From NCBI GenBank assembly GCA_030386875.1, contig CM059560.1:48154757-48218756 (forward strand): 64,000 nucleotides of DNA, given 5' to 3'. Source of the stretch: Morinoia aosen (Eukaryota > Arthropoda > Malacostraca > Amphipoda > Talitridae). Of the stretch, positions 32,040-46,800 are shown one piece after another. The position numbers and the translations under genes are program-made. The notes under the pieces were generated by a model. That model ran no database searches. It saw only the letters and a list, made by a program, of their open reading frames with translations, and had not been told where the DNA came from. Positions within the stretch are counted from its first letter, which is position 1; the number at the start of each line of letters is the position of its first letter.

Positions 32040-35000
32040 AAACAGAGAATAAAAAACGATAATGAACAAATTTCGAAAAAGCTGTAAGAAAATTAGGTAG
32101 ACAAAAGGGTTGAAATCTCATGTAGTATTAATACCGCACTGAATCCTCCCGAGTGTGGCTATCTAAAGTCGTTCCATGATATCTTGACTTGTTTTTGATT
32201 GTGAAAACTTTTAAAGCATTATTCAGATGATTCAATCGTTATTCTATTTTATGGTCTTGACATTTTGTTCCTATCCACAGGTTACATTAATCAAAAACGA
32301 AGTAACGACTTCCTCCACCGCTTAGAAAGCGCACTGAACCCCTTGAACTTCTGTGGGTAGTGGCAATGCTGTCGAGGATACAGCCCATAAGCTATAGTAT
32401 TGTTTAAATGATCAGTGGAGCCATAAATATGTCCTGACGTAATGTAAGTTACCCTATATTCTCAGCCAACGAATGACTGGGGAAAACAAGATGTCATTCA
32501 TAAATAACATCGTTTATGGCGTCGACGTCTTCACACAGAGGGACTTTTTATGTGCGTCCTCCCACAAGTCACCTAAGGGAATTCGACGTGACCATCGTAC
32601 TTTTATCATCCCAATTGTTTTGAGTAATAAGTACATCATTTGGTAACAGAGTTCTTATGAATATTTTTAACTTGATGAGATATGTTGGACTAATTGAGTG
32701 GAAGCGTTCGATTAATACGTTAACTAAAAATAACTGAAGCAGTTTACTTGTGTACTGAATATTTTGATAAATTTATTGAAATGTTCGGTCAATTCACAAA
32801 TAGCTTACGAAGGATTCAGAAGCAAAAGTGCTTTCCAATAACTGAGCGCGTTGCGCTGATGCCGTACGGACGTCATGACTTCATTGACGACTCCATGGAT
32901 CATTTAAGTAATATTATAGCTTATTGACTATATCCTCGGCAGCGCTGCAGCTCAGCAACGTTGTTCGTGGGCTTAGAGTGCTTTTGAAGTAGCATAGGAA
33001 CTCGTCTATTGAGAACATCAGGGACTGTAATAATATGGGTTTGACATATTGTGAACACCTTGCTATTCTAGAGCGCTTTATCTGCATGAAATTTTCCACT
33101 GTATAACTGATCGTAGGCTAGTACGTATCGTCAATACATGAATATTTTAACTGTGGAATTTCCTGCCTGTACTGTATTATAATTAATTTTGTTTTCATTC
33201 ACAATCATCAAACAAAAATAAATAAGTACTCTATTACCCTTTCTGTGAGACTAAATCGTTTTGAGATCATCATAGACGTAAAAACTGAGTTGACGAGTGA
33301 CGTTGTCAAGGTTATGTATGGCACGATGCTTGGGTAGCGGTTACAATGATCTGTGATCTGACAGTTCTCATTACTGCGTATAGCAGTGCGAGAATGCGCA
33401 GTAGAGGGACCTGACAAAGCTTGATCAGATGACTAAAGGAAATTGTTTTAGTAGCTCTGGAGCTTACTTCTTCGAAGGAATGATTTTGGTAAACACGGTT
33501 ACCGCAGTTCTCTACCTGTCGGTGCCTGAAAATTTATCGGTCCACAAACTATTTAAGAATCAAGAAGAAGCAGAAAAGAAGCCCAGTGTGATTCTGGTAA
33601 CATGGCACAACTGTGCACTCTGAATGAATTGTTGCTTAGCTCAGTTATTATTCCGATTCAGTGAAATGTTATTTTGAAATTAGTTTTAAGTTTCCGTACT
33701 CCAATTCTCGAATGAAATGACGCTATATGGTAGGTACTCGTTAAGATGTATGTCTTATTTTCGTCGCTTCGCAGAATAACCGCAACCTTCTTCAGGCAAA
33801 AAATATTAAAATATACAAAGCAGGGTTGTCAGATAAATAAGTCAGCTTATGGCCACATTTTACGAGAAAAAATTGCCAAAATGGCTACTTCAAAATATAT
33901 ACAGACATGTGTTTATTTAAAAATCTCATAACTAATAATTTGATACTCATGATGACAATATCATGACGAGTGCACCTTCTCACCTTCTCCAGATATTGCA
34001 GGTCTTCTGTTTCTTGATTCGTGCGGTATTGGTAAAAATGGCCAAGTGAATTTTCTCATGGCTACGGCGTTTAAAAATATGGCCAACCTGGCAACCCTGA
34101 TTACCTAGCTGAAATCGGCAGAGAGCGCTCAATAGCACCGTCAATTACATGTGGTATCACAGTATAAATATCCAATGAGTACAAAGTTGGTTTTATACTA
34201 TGATTGTAAAAATGTTGATTATAATCATATTTACCTTAAAGTTAAATAATGAACTTGATGAAGACCGAGGTGCAATTTTAGTTAAGAATTGAGGTTTGAA
34301 AACTTTTATCTGAATCTAAAATTAAACTAAACTTCACAGAATCTAGAAAATTACCAGGTATTTTAGTAAAAATAGGCTGAATTACCTCTTCTAGAAGAAT
34401 GCATTACTAGGATTTTTCTAAGGAAACAAATTTGTGGTTGCATAATCGCTAAAGATAGTACCAATACTTGGTCCGTCCATTCCATTTAGTCCGAACAGTC
34501 CGATCGTTAGCATAGCTATAGGTCAGAGCATCAAAATGAATCCCCGATAGATTTAATGACACAACTGTAAAAATAGTGATCTCAGAACTCAATGATTACT
34601 TTAATAGCACCCGCGCAATGCAATTAAAACGCTATCGTACTAGTATTCTCAGAAAGGCTGCAGTTGTAAAATTGCGTCTACTCGATTCCAACATTCAACT
34701 GCGAAACGAACGGAGTGGGGATTGCACAATTTGCAACTCTCAAAACATGAGAATGTTGCAAGATTCACTGAACCAAAGTTTATAATTTCCATGAAAACTG
34801 TCAGGCTTGTCAAATCAAGTACACATGATCCCGTCCACATTCTGGCAAAGGGTAAACATGCCCGAGTGAGGATTTGAGCTGCTTGCTATCTCGCGGCATT
34901 CAGAACGACAATTTCTTGTTTTCACAGGCCGAGTTACTGCGAGTGAATTTGTTGGCGTCCTCGATGATAGTGAGAGTGATACTTTCCATTTCTGTTTCGG

Positions 35001-36995
35001 GTAACTTTTTATTTTTGTTTGTATAGTTGGTAGCTGAAATGTTATAATATTCTGTCGATAAGTGGACAGCGTTGAATACCACTTATTACCGAAAAAGACT
35101 TTTTTTTGTAGTTTGTTCTTTTTGTATTTAAATGTTTTTTTTTTCATAATCTAAAAAAATTGTATTGGAGTTTGAAGCAGAAATCAAGCTCAAACGCCTT
35201 TAAAATTCGAGGAAATAAATTCACAATTATGAACATCTAACCTGCACTTTTCAAGGTACGATGTGCATTGGCAGCGAAAAGTGCATTGACACTTGAAATG
35301 CGTCAACAGTTACGAGGGCTGCGACCATTGAAAAATTCTGCATCCAGTTCCGTGTTATGTACGGTGAATGATGATGATGAGCTCGATTGCGTAAGAAACA
35401 TTTCCGTCTTTTTTCTGCGCGTTGGCGCAAGAGTTACGGGCTGCGGCTACCTGGAAGTGAAGGAAAGTTGGGGGAACAAAGCGCCTTGAGTTCAAGCGAA
35501 GGTCCTCACTAAAGGCACCGCTAGGACAAGCGCTGCAGCCCGACTGTGATGTGCATGCAGCTGCATCCTGCCCTGCATGAACAGCCATGCAGTCTCACAT
35601 TTTACGCTTTATGCGATGTTACGTCATGAGAGAAGCAGAATGTTCTTCATTCAGCTAACGCGTACATTTCAGTTGTTAATATGTGTTAAGTTTAGTTCTT
35701 ATTAAAAAATGGTGAACATTTTAATCTACGTAAGTGTTAAAAACGCTTTTTATTTTTGCAGTGGGATACATTCTCGACCCACTAATAGAACGAATAAGAA
35801 ATGTGTATTACTTCATCAATTAGTGTCAAATGTTGAAACTTTTGCGATGATTTTTAATATTTTAGCGTCTATGTCCAGTGTGGTGTAACGCCCACTTTAA
35901 ATTTGGTTATTAAATTGTTTGAATAGTTTTTTAGTTCAAATACCACACACATACCGGAAATACCACGGAGAATGAAAATTTTCTTTTGAGAGCTCAACTC
36001 AATGTAAAAATGGAAAATGAAAGGTATGTCCTAGAATTTGATTCATAAAATACAAAATAATGCATTGGTTTTTAAAATGTTTCAGTACGTGTGTCTCAAT
36101 TTATATTTGGTAGAAGTGACATTTTAAGTATTTCATACCACCCATGTCAGTGGTTGGACAACCTTAAAGGTTTCGCAAATAGTTTTACTCGTACGAAATT
36201 TTGCAAATAATGCCAGTTTATCAGGGAAGCAGTGGTGTGGACTTTCCTGAAATTAAGTGTCGAAGCGTATGAGTCACTTGCCCAAATTAGACCAGCATAC
36301 ACGGTGATGCGAGTGATAAGGATTTGAATGTCTTAAAGAGACACGGAATTCCGCCACTCTCAGCTGCAATATTACCCTAGCTCTTCCCCACACAGTCTGC
36401 TACACATCTGACCCCACTCTGACCTTCTACTCTCTTCAAGATGACCTCTTAGCCTCCCTTCCTCTCACATGCTGGTTTCATCTACTCCTTCGCTTCTACG
36501 GAGCGATTTTCTCAGTTATAACTATACAAATCCCCTCGGCAATCAATCCGGTTATTCATTGCAGTTCTACTGAGCATTTATGGAAAATATCCTTCTCGTT
36601 CAAAGTTCCAACTAGTCGTGTGTTTAGATTTGACAAAGATTTTCTTCGCGCGCCGCGGGTTCAGAGTTAAAATAATAGGAAATTTTGATTGATGCCGGTC
36701 AGATTCAATGTCCCAGCGTGCAAAAAAATATGGATGGTTCTTAATGTCACCAGTGGAGTTTTCCGCATGATGTGCTAACTAAATTAACGTTCAGGATTGA
36801 AATTAGGTCGTGAGTAGATGTACGAAGTGATCACAGTGAGGTCCATTGCTGTAACGAGAGTCATATTTTGTGTTTATGAAATGCTCAATAATAACATACG
36901 CACAGTAAGTATTCCATCGCATAAGCGATACATTGAGCTCTCTGTAGAAAAGACTCAACAATAATTTTACCCGTTTATCGTCAGTATTTTTGTTT
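32040..36995. other. no gene recognised
   Basis: Intergenic or intronic AT-rich DNA. The frame at 35268-35489 (+) has a slightly higher GC content but no domain and no clear splice sites. Confidence 0.4.
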
Positions 36996-36999
36996 TCAT

Positions 37000-37195
37000 G
37001 TTGGCGTTATGACAACCACCGTAATTAGACTGGCGCTGGAATTAGGTTGTCACCGATATAAAAATATAGAAGAAACTGGAACTCGGCAGTGAACTTCAAG
37101 GAACACATTAGGGAATAAATTTATGAAGAAATACAATATATATTAAGGCCATTTAAAATAAAAGACCAAGTAGTCCTTTGGGGAGTTGAACGTTT
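37000..37195 (+). mobile_element. TTAA-type MITE (family T2), copy 2 (eroded)
   Basis: It shares ACAACCACCGTAATTAGACT, GTCACCGATAT, AACTCGGCAGTGAACTTCA, ACACATTAGGGAA and GTCCTTTGGGG with the copy at 10082. The CCCTTT ends and TTAA are no longer recognisable. Confidence 0.75.
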
Positions 37196-37589
37196 ATCCA
37201 TCGCCTCAGACGACAGTCTTTAAAATTGTAGTGTTAGCGGATGGCACAGCGCATTAATTTCTTGGATTTGTAAAATGTGAAAAGTGAATTACGGTACTTC
37301 AAAGTGAAGCTTTTAGAAAGTTGATAAAATGTTGGTCGTGAAATTAAAGCAGGGATAATTTTGAACTCCATCGATGAAAAGGTGGGACTTTTCATATTTT
37401 GGCACACACTGGCTTGATGGTAACGTCCATAAGTAAAATTAAAAGTTAAACTTTTCAAATAGCGCAAATATTGGTTAAATCCTATTACTACTGCGATCCG
37501 AGATTATAAATTTAATTTTTGAGGTCGTCGATGAATAAATTATCTGGGGATTAGTATAATATATACTTGCTTTACGAGTTTGGTGTAAT

Positions 37590-38000
37590 TAGGTGCGTGC
37601 ATGTGTATATGTATATATTTGCGTGTATATGTGCACACATGTGTGTACTAGACTGACAACTAGCATTTTACTAGAGATAATGGTCTTTTTTCTGTTCACT
37701 CTCAACTTGTAACATTACCTAACTCGTCATCTCTTTATTATTGTAAAGCATTCATGTAAAAACTATACATTTGTTTTGCGATCATCCACTTTTTGTTTAA
37801 ATAAAATGCTTATCAACTAATGACCGCTATGTTAAAATTGTGGGATTAGAAATACAAAACTTATTATCTTCTTGGTCCTCATGCTTATGTGTACGTGTAT
37901 ACATGTATATGTATGTGTGTATATGTACATGTATATATATGTATGAATATATATATATATGTGTATATGTATACGGATGTATATTTATATATATATATTT
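37590..38000. repeat. TG/TA microsatellite blocks
   Basis: Two runs of mixed TG/TA/CATG repeats (about 37598-37650 and 37889-38000). The open frames across 37840-38198, full of Tyr, Ile, Met and Val, are simple-sequence artefacts. Confidence 0.85.
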
Positions 38001-38009
38001 TTTTCATGC

Positions 38010-38730
38010 TTCCTCAAAATGACACTTTTGAACATTGGCCGAAACAAGCGATTCATGTATTATTTGCGTATTATTGTATTGTATTATTTACATGTACAAG
38101 AATTGCGAAGTTTTATGTCATGTACATGTAAACTGTCAAAAGTGTTTTCACCTCACAATGAAAATGCATCGTCCATGAAATTGTGTTGTCTCTTATAATT
38201 ATCATTACATGTATTATCAAATGTAGATTAAGCAAGATTAGGAGTACATTGCCCTCAATCATTTATTTTCGACTAGTGACACGAGTTTTACAATACTCGT
38301 GTGTGTGTATCATCTAAGTGTATTAATTTTAAGAGATTTTAAAAACCAATGATGGTACTTTTGTACCATCTATATTGGAAATATACTGTTTTCTCTCTTT
38401 TCTTTGCTATTTTTTTGCTAGATTTGGAGCTACTACAGTATATTTTCAAGCAATGGAGTCCCCGAGACATTCTGGCTGTGGGTATGCTCATTGAAGGTGG
38501 CGGGTTAAACAATGTAAACAAATGTCAAAGAAATAAAAAAATTAAAGTAGTCTTTAATTTACATTTTAATTATAAAAATGCTTATTATTGATTATTTCCA
38601 ATTGAGTAGCTGTTTTAAAAAATGGATTCTACCGACGACAAAAATATGGGATACGGTATTCATACATCCGTCCTGACCCACACTGATCTCCAACTAAAAA
38701 GAACACCACCTTTTGTCACCAAAAAGAAGG
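38010..38730. other. no gene seen
   Basis: AT-rich; the frame at 38349-38591 is not recognisable. Confidence 0.4.
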
Positions 38731-38736
38731 CCATCC

Positions 38737-38823
38737 TTTAGTCGACACCACTATGCTGTCACCACTTTAGTCGACACTACTATGCTGTCACCACTTTAGT
38801 CGACACCACTATGCTGTCACTAC
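38737..38823. repeat. 29-bp tandem repeat, 3 copies
   Basis: Units at 38737, 38766 and 38795 begin TTTAGTCGACACYACTATGC and continue TGTCACC. They are nearly identical. Confidence 0.9.
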
Positions 38824-38829
38824 AAATGC

Positions 38830-40726
38830 TCCTAAGTTGACGTCATCAATAATGCCACAATGACCGAAAATTGGGGTAATAATGTTGCCTCTGAGGGCTT
38901 TTTCGCCGAGGTCTTATTGAAAGCGTATCACGTTTACACGCTGCGCATGTATTTACTGTGTCTCAGGGGCAGAGATCACAAGTGGATCATAGTCGAAATC
39001 CCTGAACAAAGCGAAAATGCTTAAAAACAGCGGAGCACATTTTACTAAAAAGGTATTGTGACTTGAATACAAATTGAAAGGAATTAACTGAATGAAGAGC
39101 AACAGCTGATAGTGATAAAACCGACATTTTTCACCTACTGTAAGTCAAATTGCATTCTTTGATTCTTTTAGGCTTAAACTCGCTCACTAGTCTCTCACTA
39201 CTCTGAACTCATTTTCAATTGAACTTCCGCCCATTTTACTGATATTAACATTGGTTCAAGGTGCTTTCACTCCATTAGCTCGTAGACAATACGAGAATAG
39301 GAATGCCTGCGTATATTTGCGCGTTCACAGAACGTCCCCTACAAACAAGGCAGCACGCGTAACTCTGGCGCAGGTCCAAACGAGGCTCAACTTCGCACTA
39401 AATGTGGTGCAAAAACAGCCTGCTGTAGTTTGTGAATTATATTTACTGAAACGCACTGACCCCAGGTTATGATCGGTTGAAGCGGCGTTGAGTTTCTTTG
39501 CCTTTTTGATCCACGTTTCTTCAAGTAGGAGACACTCTCAACTTGGCTTTGTCAACAGAAACGGGGCATTCCGCTTGGTTACAGAGGTCGCGTGATTATT
39601 TTTGGCAACTGAGAAAACTATTTTTCTGGGCAGGGTCTATGAGTATGACCCAGCATGCGCAATATGTCTCATTAACAATAGTATTATTTACGATTATAAG
39701 GTATATTTCAGTGAAAGACGATGTGTTCAATTATGGAGACCATGTTTTCTTAAAATAAAGTGCTAGTTTTTATGCCACACCCGAAACCTCATGCAGCTTC
39801 AGACGCTGACAGCAATTATTAGCCATGACTTACGGAGCGCATTTCGCCGATATAATTCTGTTTTATTTTATTTAATCTAAATAATTCAATGAGAAATAAA
39901 TTAAAGTATATAATTGAATTGTGTGTTTTGCGCTTGGTTCTAAATTTTCTAAAGTCTAAGGAATAATTAAAACGTGGAGTATAAGTTGCTAGCTCAACCT
40001 GTGTTTTCTCGTATTGCCACACATATTCTAAATATCCAGAGAGGAGTCTTTCGGGTTAATCAACCGACTCCGGTAGTGTGTGTTCAGGATAAGGTTAGCA
40101 ACTGTTCAGATTAATATTACTGATTGAACTAACAAGTATCATGTACTACGTCATACCGTAATTTCTTCTTCCGCCCCTTTTGTCACGTAATCATTCACAA
40201 ATTTTTTAAATGGGTGGCATAGCTAATACAGTCAAATGAAAGGAAAGGAATTTTATCATTTCAGTTAAGGTTGTTTGAGAGAAATACCTTGTCAATTCGA
40301 GAGCTGCAGTGGAATTTGGACGTTCATTTCACGAGCCTTGTAATGCAAAATCGGAATTTCAAAACCACGAACTGGCGCACCCAGTTATTGCTGGAAACTG
40401 TGGATCAAATATTTCAACTCTGTGGTCGTTTCCGATTTTATTCACATTTTAAAGTAATATCCTTATTTTTACCAAGTGGAAATTTGCCCTCAAAATTCTT
40501 AAATGGTTATTCCTCACGATTTATTTGCAATCCACTTAAAACGTTACATAAATGTACTTTAATAGGAATGTTCTCTGTTATTATACAGAAGTAATTTATC
40601 TGACATGTTAACTTGAATTATTGTTTCATTCACAGGGAAAAAAATATCATAAAACTTCAAGAAAATCTTGGTGATTGTTACAGTGTTTAACATTCATTAG
40701 GGTTAAGTTTTACACTACATCGAGGT
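38830..40726. other. no coding exon recognised; upstream flank of candidate GPR155 first exon
   Basis: AT-rich DNA with several 60-100 codon frames of no recognisable domain. No clear core promoter could be singled out. Confidence 0.35.
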
Positions 40727-40873
40727 ATGTTACAACCGATGTCAAGATACCTGCCAACATGTATGATGGTCGTCGGCGTAAGCTTACTGAGCTTGTTCCT
40801 GTACGGAGAGTTCACGTCAGAACATGGCACGCGCCAACCTCTCACCGTCCTCAAAGTTGCTCTGTGCAAAGGG
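40727..40873 (+). CDS. candidate first coding exon of GPR155 (signal anchor)
   Basis: The ATG at 40727 is preceded in frame by TAA at 40688, so it can be the initiator. 49 codons with hydrophobic MMVVGVSLLSLFLYG at about 13-27 look like a signal peptide or signal anchor. The exon ends at a good donor, AAAGGG/GTGAGT, phase 0, and joins in frame to 42781. Mammalian GPR155 has no such segment, so either the arthropod protein has an extended luminal N-terminus or this exon belongs to another transcript. Confidence 0.5.
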
Positions 40874-43800
40874 GTGAGTACTTGTGTTAGGGCACGATAC
40901 CTCTGCTATAACAATGCATGTGTTTAACGTGAAATATTGGCTCTAGTATCCAGTCTAACTTTTTCACCGCCTAAGCAATTTAGGCGATTAAATCGCTTAG
41001 GCGGCGAAAAACATGCATGCAGGCGGCGAAAAAGTTAGACTGGGGAGTTTATGTTTGAACGCTCGTAGAAGATACTTTACGAGGGCTTATGTTGGGAATT
41101 TATAATTCAACAGACAGAATTTGTTTTCTTCATTCGTTTTTGAAACGTCTGTGTGTCAGAAATATTACTTTGTAAATCAAGGAAATTTTCGAGTCTTAAA
41201 GAGAACATGGCGCTTATAGCAGTGAAATTATCATCTCTTGGCTGCTCTAACTGGGATATCCTGACTGGGCAACTCGTAAATTTATGGGGATCAGCACAAC
41301 ACGTCGTTGTGGAACTTGTGGGGTTGACTGGACTGCAGTGCTGTATTATGAATTTATGTGCAAATGATTAATATGTAATATGTATCAGCTGATTTCTTCC
41401 TGGCGAGTTAATTAGAATAAGCAGGAAATGGTAATTAAAATGCATTTCTCAACTCAAATTACGGTGAGTCTAATTAAGAACTGAATACCATGAGAGTTGG
41501 TTGTAATTTATAAGTGGACAATTAGGGAAAAATAAAAGTTAGCGACTAATTTTACTACCAGAAGAACAGGGAAGAGAAGCATCTCTCTGGTGTCAAGATC
41601 AGTTATTTTTTTTAAACGTATCGATTTTTTGTCAATGCTCTAATGGCTCTCATTATAGCGTCTCTCTGTGACCAAATGTGGGGAATTACTGTAATGTGTA
41701 ATGAACTTATGCGCCGCTACCTCGCTGAAACTTTCTGATATATTCCGAACTCTACAATCTGAAATACCACCACTTCAAGCAGGCGGGGAAGATATCTGCG
41801 AAGTATTTCTGGAGTCACCAATCGCACAAGAGATGAAATAGAAGCCCAAAGCACCATTCTCGCGGTAATGGATGCCTTTGGCGTTATGAGACATTCCTCG
41901 CAAGTTTCACGCCCACACTCCTGCGTGTCTGGCAATGCCGAGCTGAATTTTAATCGAGGTTTGGTGCCGTTACCTCGTGCGAGCTTTGGGCATGAGCAGA
42001 AATGGAAGTGCTTTCTACGCTGTCTAAGTCTTACTTTCATTTGATTATTTTGACATTGTTTAGCTACAAAAATATCATGAAGAACGCAATACTCCAAAGT
42101 GTCGGAATCTCAAGCACAACAATTTTAAACCTAGACATAAAAAGCGTAAAAATCTATTTCTCATTTTAAATAATAAGTTTTATGTACATAAAGCGAAGAA
42201 GAAATCGTCGCAATGAGACCCAATGAAGAAGCTGGTGCGTTACCGTAGATGACGAAAGTTATATATCACATAAAACACAAGGCTGAGTTCCGTGTTTTGT
42301 TTGTCATAACTGCATTTACTCTTCCTAAGGTTGAATTATATATCTAAGCTTCTCGTGTGAAAATGAAAGTCCTAACATAGCACCTCAACGTGTTGGGCAA
42401 CTCGTGTATAGTCTTGCCTGTTCTGTACACACGCAAATGTTACGAAGAGCTCCATAGAAACCTACGTGGAAGAATTGAAAAAAAGAATGTTTAATCGATA
42501 CAGGGGTTGTAGTTTGAGAAATTACATTCATCAGTGGAAAAAAAAGGCAAAATCCAGTTTTTTATTCACTTAAAAAATATCAATTTCCACTTCGTGGCGT
42601 TTGATGATGTTCAGAATAGATTAATTACCGTATACTGTTGTTTGTTTATTATGTCTTTCTAATCAAGTAAGGTTCCTCTAACCGCCTACCAAATTTACAC
42701 ACATAAGTTCCAATGAGGTTTAGTTACCTATTCGTGAAATAAATTAGAATGTCTGCAATGTATCACATTTTGGCGTGCAGGTTTTCCACTACGGTTTCAT
42801 GAGCCTGCCGCTGCCGTGCCACGAGCTCCTGCTCCGGGAGACGGCCGCTGGCGAGTCCTTGTCTACACTTGCACCTGCTGAGGTGATGCATCGTCCTGCT
42901 TGATTTGTTCTTTTTCCTATTAAATTGCGACTCACGATTTAAACACTCCTTTAATACGTTTAATAGTGCTTTTTCGTATTAAATAGCAACTCATAATTTA
43001 AACACTCCTTTAACACAGTAAATAGTTATTTTTCGTATTAAATAGCGACTCACAATTTAAACTAGCATTCTTTACTCCTTTGAAACGTTAAATAGTTCTT
43101 TTTCGTATTAAATAATGACTCAAAATTTGAACACTCATTCAACGCAGTTAAATATTCCTTTAGCTTTGCATGTCTAGAGCTGTTAGTGCTGCTAAAAATG
43201 TATGATTGGTAATGATTATTGGTATGATTTTAAAATATGGTGGACAATAAGTGATCCTTACATTGGTGTTCCGCGTTGGGAGAATTTAAGATTTTATTGG
43301 AAAAGGAATTAAGCAGATTTATGACCCATGAATTGAAATTAATTTTACAATGTGCGATTAATACATTTCATTTGTATTAAAATAATTATCTGAAATTTTG
43401 ACGAATAGCGTCCATAAAAAATGCGATATTTGAGAGCAAACGCGTGTAATTTTGCTTTTGTTCGTTTATTTATATCTTTTACATAACTTCTGGCTTTTTT
43501 ATTAAATGATCGCATATGCTGCCAGTAACCAGTCTATATCGAGGTCCAAAACTGCATGACTGCAAGAGATTATTCTCAGAAGTTCCTTAAAAAAAGATAC
43601 TTCCCAAAACTCGATGTATAAATTTCAATCCAATGGTGAATCGGCAAATGTTCGTTCGAAATTGCCCGCTGAACTTCAAGAGCCAAAACTTAGCAGCTAT
43701 TTAAGAAGGATGTGACGAAATCGTGTTCAAAATATATTTGTATTGTATAAGGTGTGATGAACACGTGCGGTGTGAGATGTTGATGTATAGTGGGGAGAGT

Positions 43801-46800
43801 GTAAGGGTAGATTGTGTGAACGACTGCGTCACTGAGAAAGATGTTGCACGTGTGTTAATTCATATAGGGCGTTGAGGGATGTAAGGTTGCTCAGTGACGC
43901 ATCTTGACTGTCGGTCTTACATTACATAGCACCCCTCGGGGACAAAGACACCGGTATTTGTGACGCCTGCGAGATTGCATAAGACGAAGTTCTTGGTCAG
44001 CTTTGTAAGGCCACCAAGGAGACTTCTAGCGCTTTCTTGAATAATTTAATAATTGACCTTTACGAAAAACAGGATAGAAGCAAATGAATAATAAATTATG
44101 AGGCTTCAGATACATGAGTTTGCGAACAGATATGGGCAGATAATTGTTCTCAGAGAAGTAGCGAAATTCCAGTGCCGATGCTATACGTGTGGTAGATTTG
44201 TAGGTCGAAAGTATAACCTCTTAAAACGGTAGTTTTGTCAGTCAAGATAAATGAAAGTTATTTCACATTTTCAGATAAGAATTTATAGTGACATTTAAAA
44301 TTTTAAAAGGTTGTAGGTATCGAATTTTTGGAAAACTTGATTATATTCGAAAAATCTTTCCACAAACAGATTGATGAATTGTCATTTTTTCTGCTCCCTC
44401 ATTTTTTTCAAAAAGTGCATTTTGCATGGACTAAACAACTATCCATATTCTATAGATCATTTATCAGATTTTTGTGCATCATGAATTAAAAATTTAGAGC
44501 TTCATCTTTTTGCTCAGGCTTTGGTGCTGCACATGATTCCACTAAATTTGTTCAATACATGTTCAGATATATCAAGATTATAATAATTTTCTTCCAAATT
44601 CCAGAAGCAAACAGACCTTGAATTCAGAATGAAAAGATGTGCTCATCTGATCAAATTTTGTATGGACGAATACACGTAGTTTCAGCAATGCCTGCTTTCC
44701 TCAATTATCCTAGATCACATGATAGCTATCATTTCTTTTTTGACTGGGCTATCACTAGCACAATGTGCTAAAACTATTGGCGAGGAGAATTAATGCAGCA
44801 TAATACTTGTATAGTAATATTGATACTCTTTTTTATAATATATTTAGCTACTTGATATATAAAAATCTTATACTAACTTTCTCAGTTCTGTTTGGCTGGG
44901 GTGTTTTATAATATCCTTCGAAACTTTTCCCTTCCATCGGTTTGAATGACCTCAATACAAAACAACTTGAGCATCATTACTCGGTGACCAAGGTTGAGCA
45001 CATGTTTATTTTTGGAGCGCGATAGGTTATTCGTGACAATAGGTTTTCATATAAATCTTTTTCCGTGTGCGTAGTCTTGTTGTAAACTTAATTCTTTTAA
45101 CTTAAATATTTTAAACTTTAATATTCTTCCATATATTCTAATTAGGCGAATTTTATTATTTTTTATGCGATAATTAATTTTTATGAACCAAATTTTGCCT
45201 TAATGTAGTTTGATTCAAAATCGCTAATAAATGAAGCTTCCTCCCACAAATTTCAACCAAGATCTTTACAACAATGCACTTTTGGTGATATCTTTGAGAT
45301 ACATGAGCATAGCATTGCATTTTGCAGGAGGACTGAAGCTCAAATCTTGAAGCAGTACATTAGTTGGGGGCGAAGAAGCTCTTCCTGTGATTGCCGTAAA
45401 TGGAGAAACCGATTAGAAAAGTTGTATGTTCCATGATGGGGTGAAAAAGTTTCAGCCCTATTCACGGATCGAGATGCTAAGAATCACAGGAAAGAAAGAC
45501 CCTGGTTTGGTCCCAGCTCTGTTCTCGCGGTATTTTCACCAAAGTATGTGCAGTGTCAATGGGATAAGTGTCAATAGCGGAGAATGGAGGTAAAAGAGGC
45601 TTGATGCAAAAATGCTCGACGCATTGAACTTACAGACCACTTACTGACTCTCCGCTCTTAGGTTAAGGAGCTAAAAAGCACTTCTAAAAATTTATTGTAA
45701 TGACTATTAGAGCCACAATTAAATACATTTATACAGATAACTCTTCGACTCAATGAACTAGCAGCTATCATCCTTTCCATTCGGTTGAGCAGACCCAGAA
45801 CTATGGTAGTTATAAAAGCAATAGTAATAAATGATCAATCATCAATAAAATAGTGGGAAAATTACTCACACAATCTCTAAAAATAACATGGAGGATACTA
45901 AATCCACATTTTGACTCTTTGATTTACTAATCATCCCACAAGAGAACAATAAAACTCATTGACTAATTCTTCAAGCTAATTAAACTACTTGTAAAGAAGC
46001 AAATAAGCTCCAAAACTTTACCAGGGGAAAGAAAATATATTTTGAAGAAGGAAACATTTTTATTAATCGCTCCATCACTACAATCAGGTCGTAAAGATGG
46101 TTTCCAGTTTCTTGACCTAACGAGAGGGAGTGGGTGAGTGGAGAGCAAGTATAGTGAATTGATAAGTCCCCTTCTTCTTCTTCCGTCTTTTCCGTTTCAT
46201 ATTATCACCAGAGACCATGTAGTCTGGTGGACCGGTGAAATTATCGAGGGTGTCGAAGTTCAAAAGTCAAAGGCTGAAATTAAAAAAAAAAAATTTAAAA
46301 GAGGTAATATCTTGTGCCCGATTGATTTCGCTTAGGCTCGTTTCGATTTTTTAAATTGGTATGTCCACAATTGTTTGGTGATGTTTATTCGCTACTCATT
46401 CTGAAAATATGGATTTTTCTGTGGGATGGGATAAAAACTGAAAATTTAAAAATAATTGTTGGGGCGAAATTATCATATTAAAATAATTTCAGACTCCATC
46501 TGTTTGACACGTTCCCCGCGTAGTAGACCATCTGTGCACCAATACCGGCAGGCCGCTACTGAGACGGTAATACATTTTATTAATGCGTACTTGATAATAA
46601 ATTCATAGATAACGAGGATAAGAAATGACGCAGTGGTAAGTCAATTGTTTAATTGCGTGAGCAGATTAAATACGTAGGTCTACGCGCCCAAAGCTCAATT
46701 TGAAAACTATAAAATACCTATTTTGAAAAATGAAGTCCATTTATAAGCATTTCTTTTATTGTAGTTTGTTAATCAGTCCATTATTAAATTTCGCATTTAT

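Noticed and set aside
37840-38198. Overlapping open frames rich in Tyr, Ile, Met and Val
   Set aside because: They read through TG/TA simple repeats.
41717-42097. 126-codon minus-strand frame starting MEYCVLHDIFV
   Set aside because: No domain, promoter or splice signal recognised; it lies in a GPR155 intron. It could be an old transposon relic but I cannot support that.
46493-46566. Exon-like stretch between TTTCAG and GTAATA with an open frame (SVHQYRQAATET)
   Set aside because: It is open only in a frame that does not match the phase-0 junctions of the neighbouring GPR155 exons; in phase 0 it meets TGA at once.
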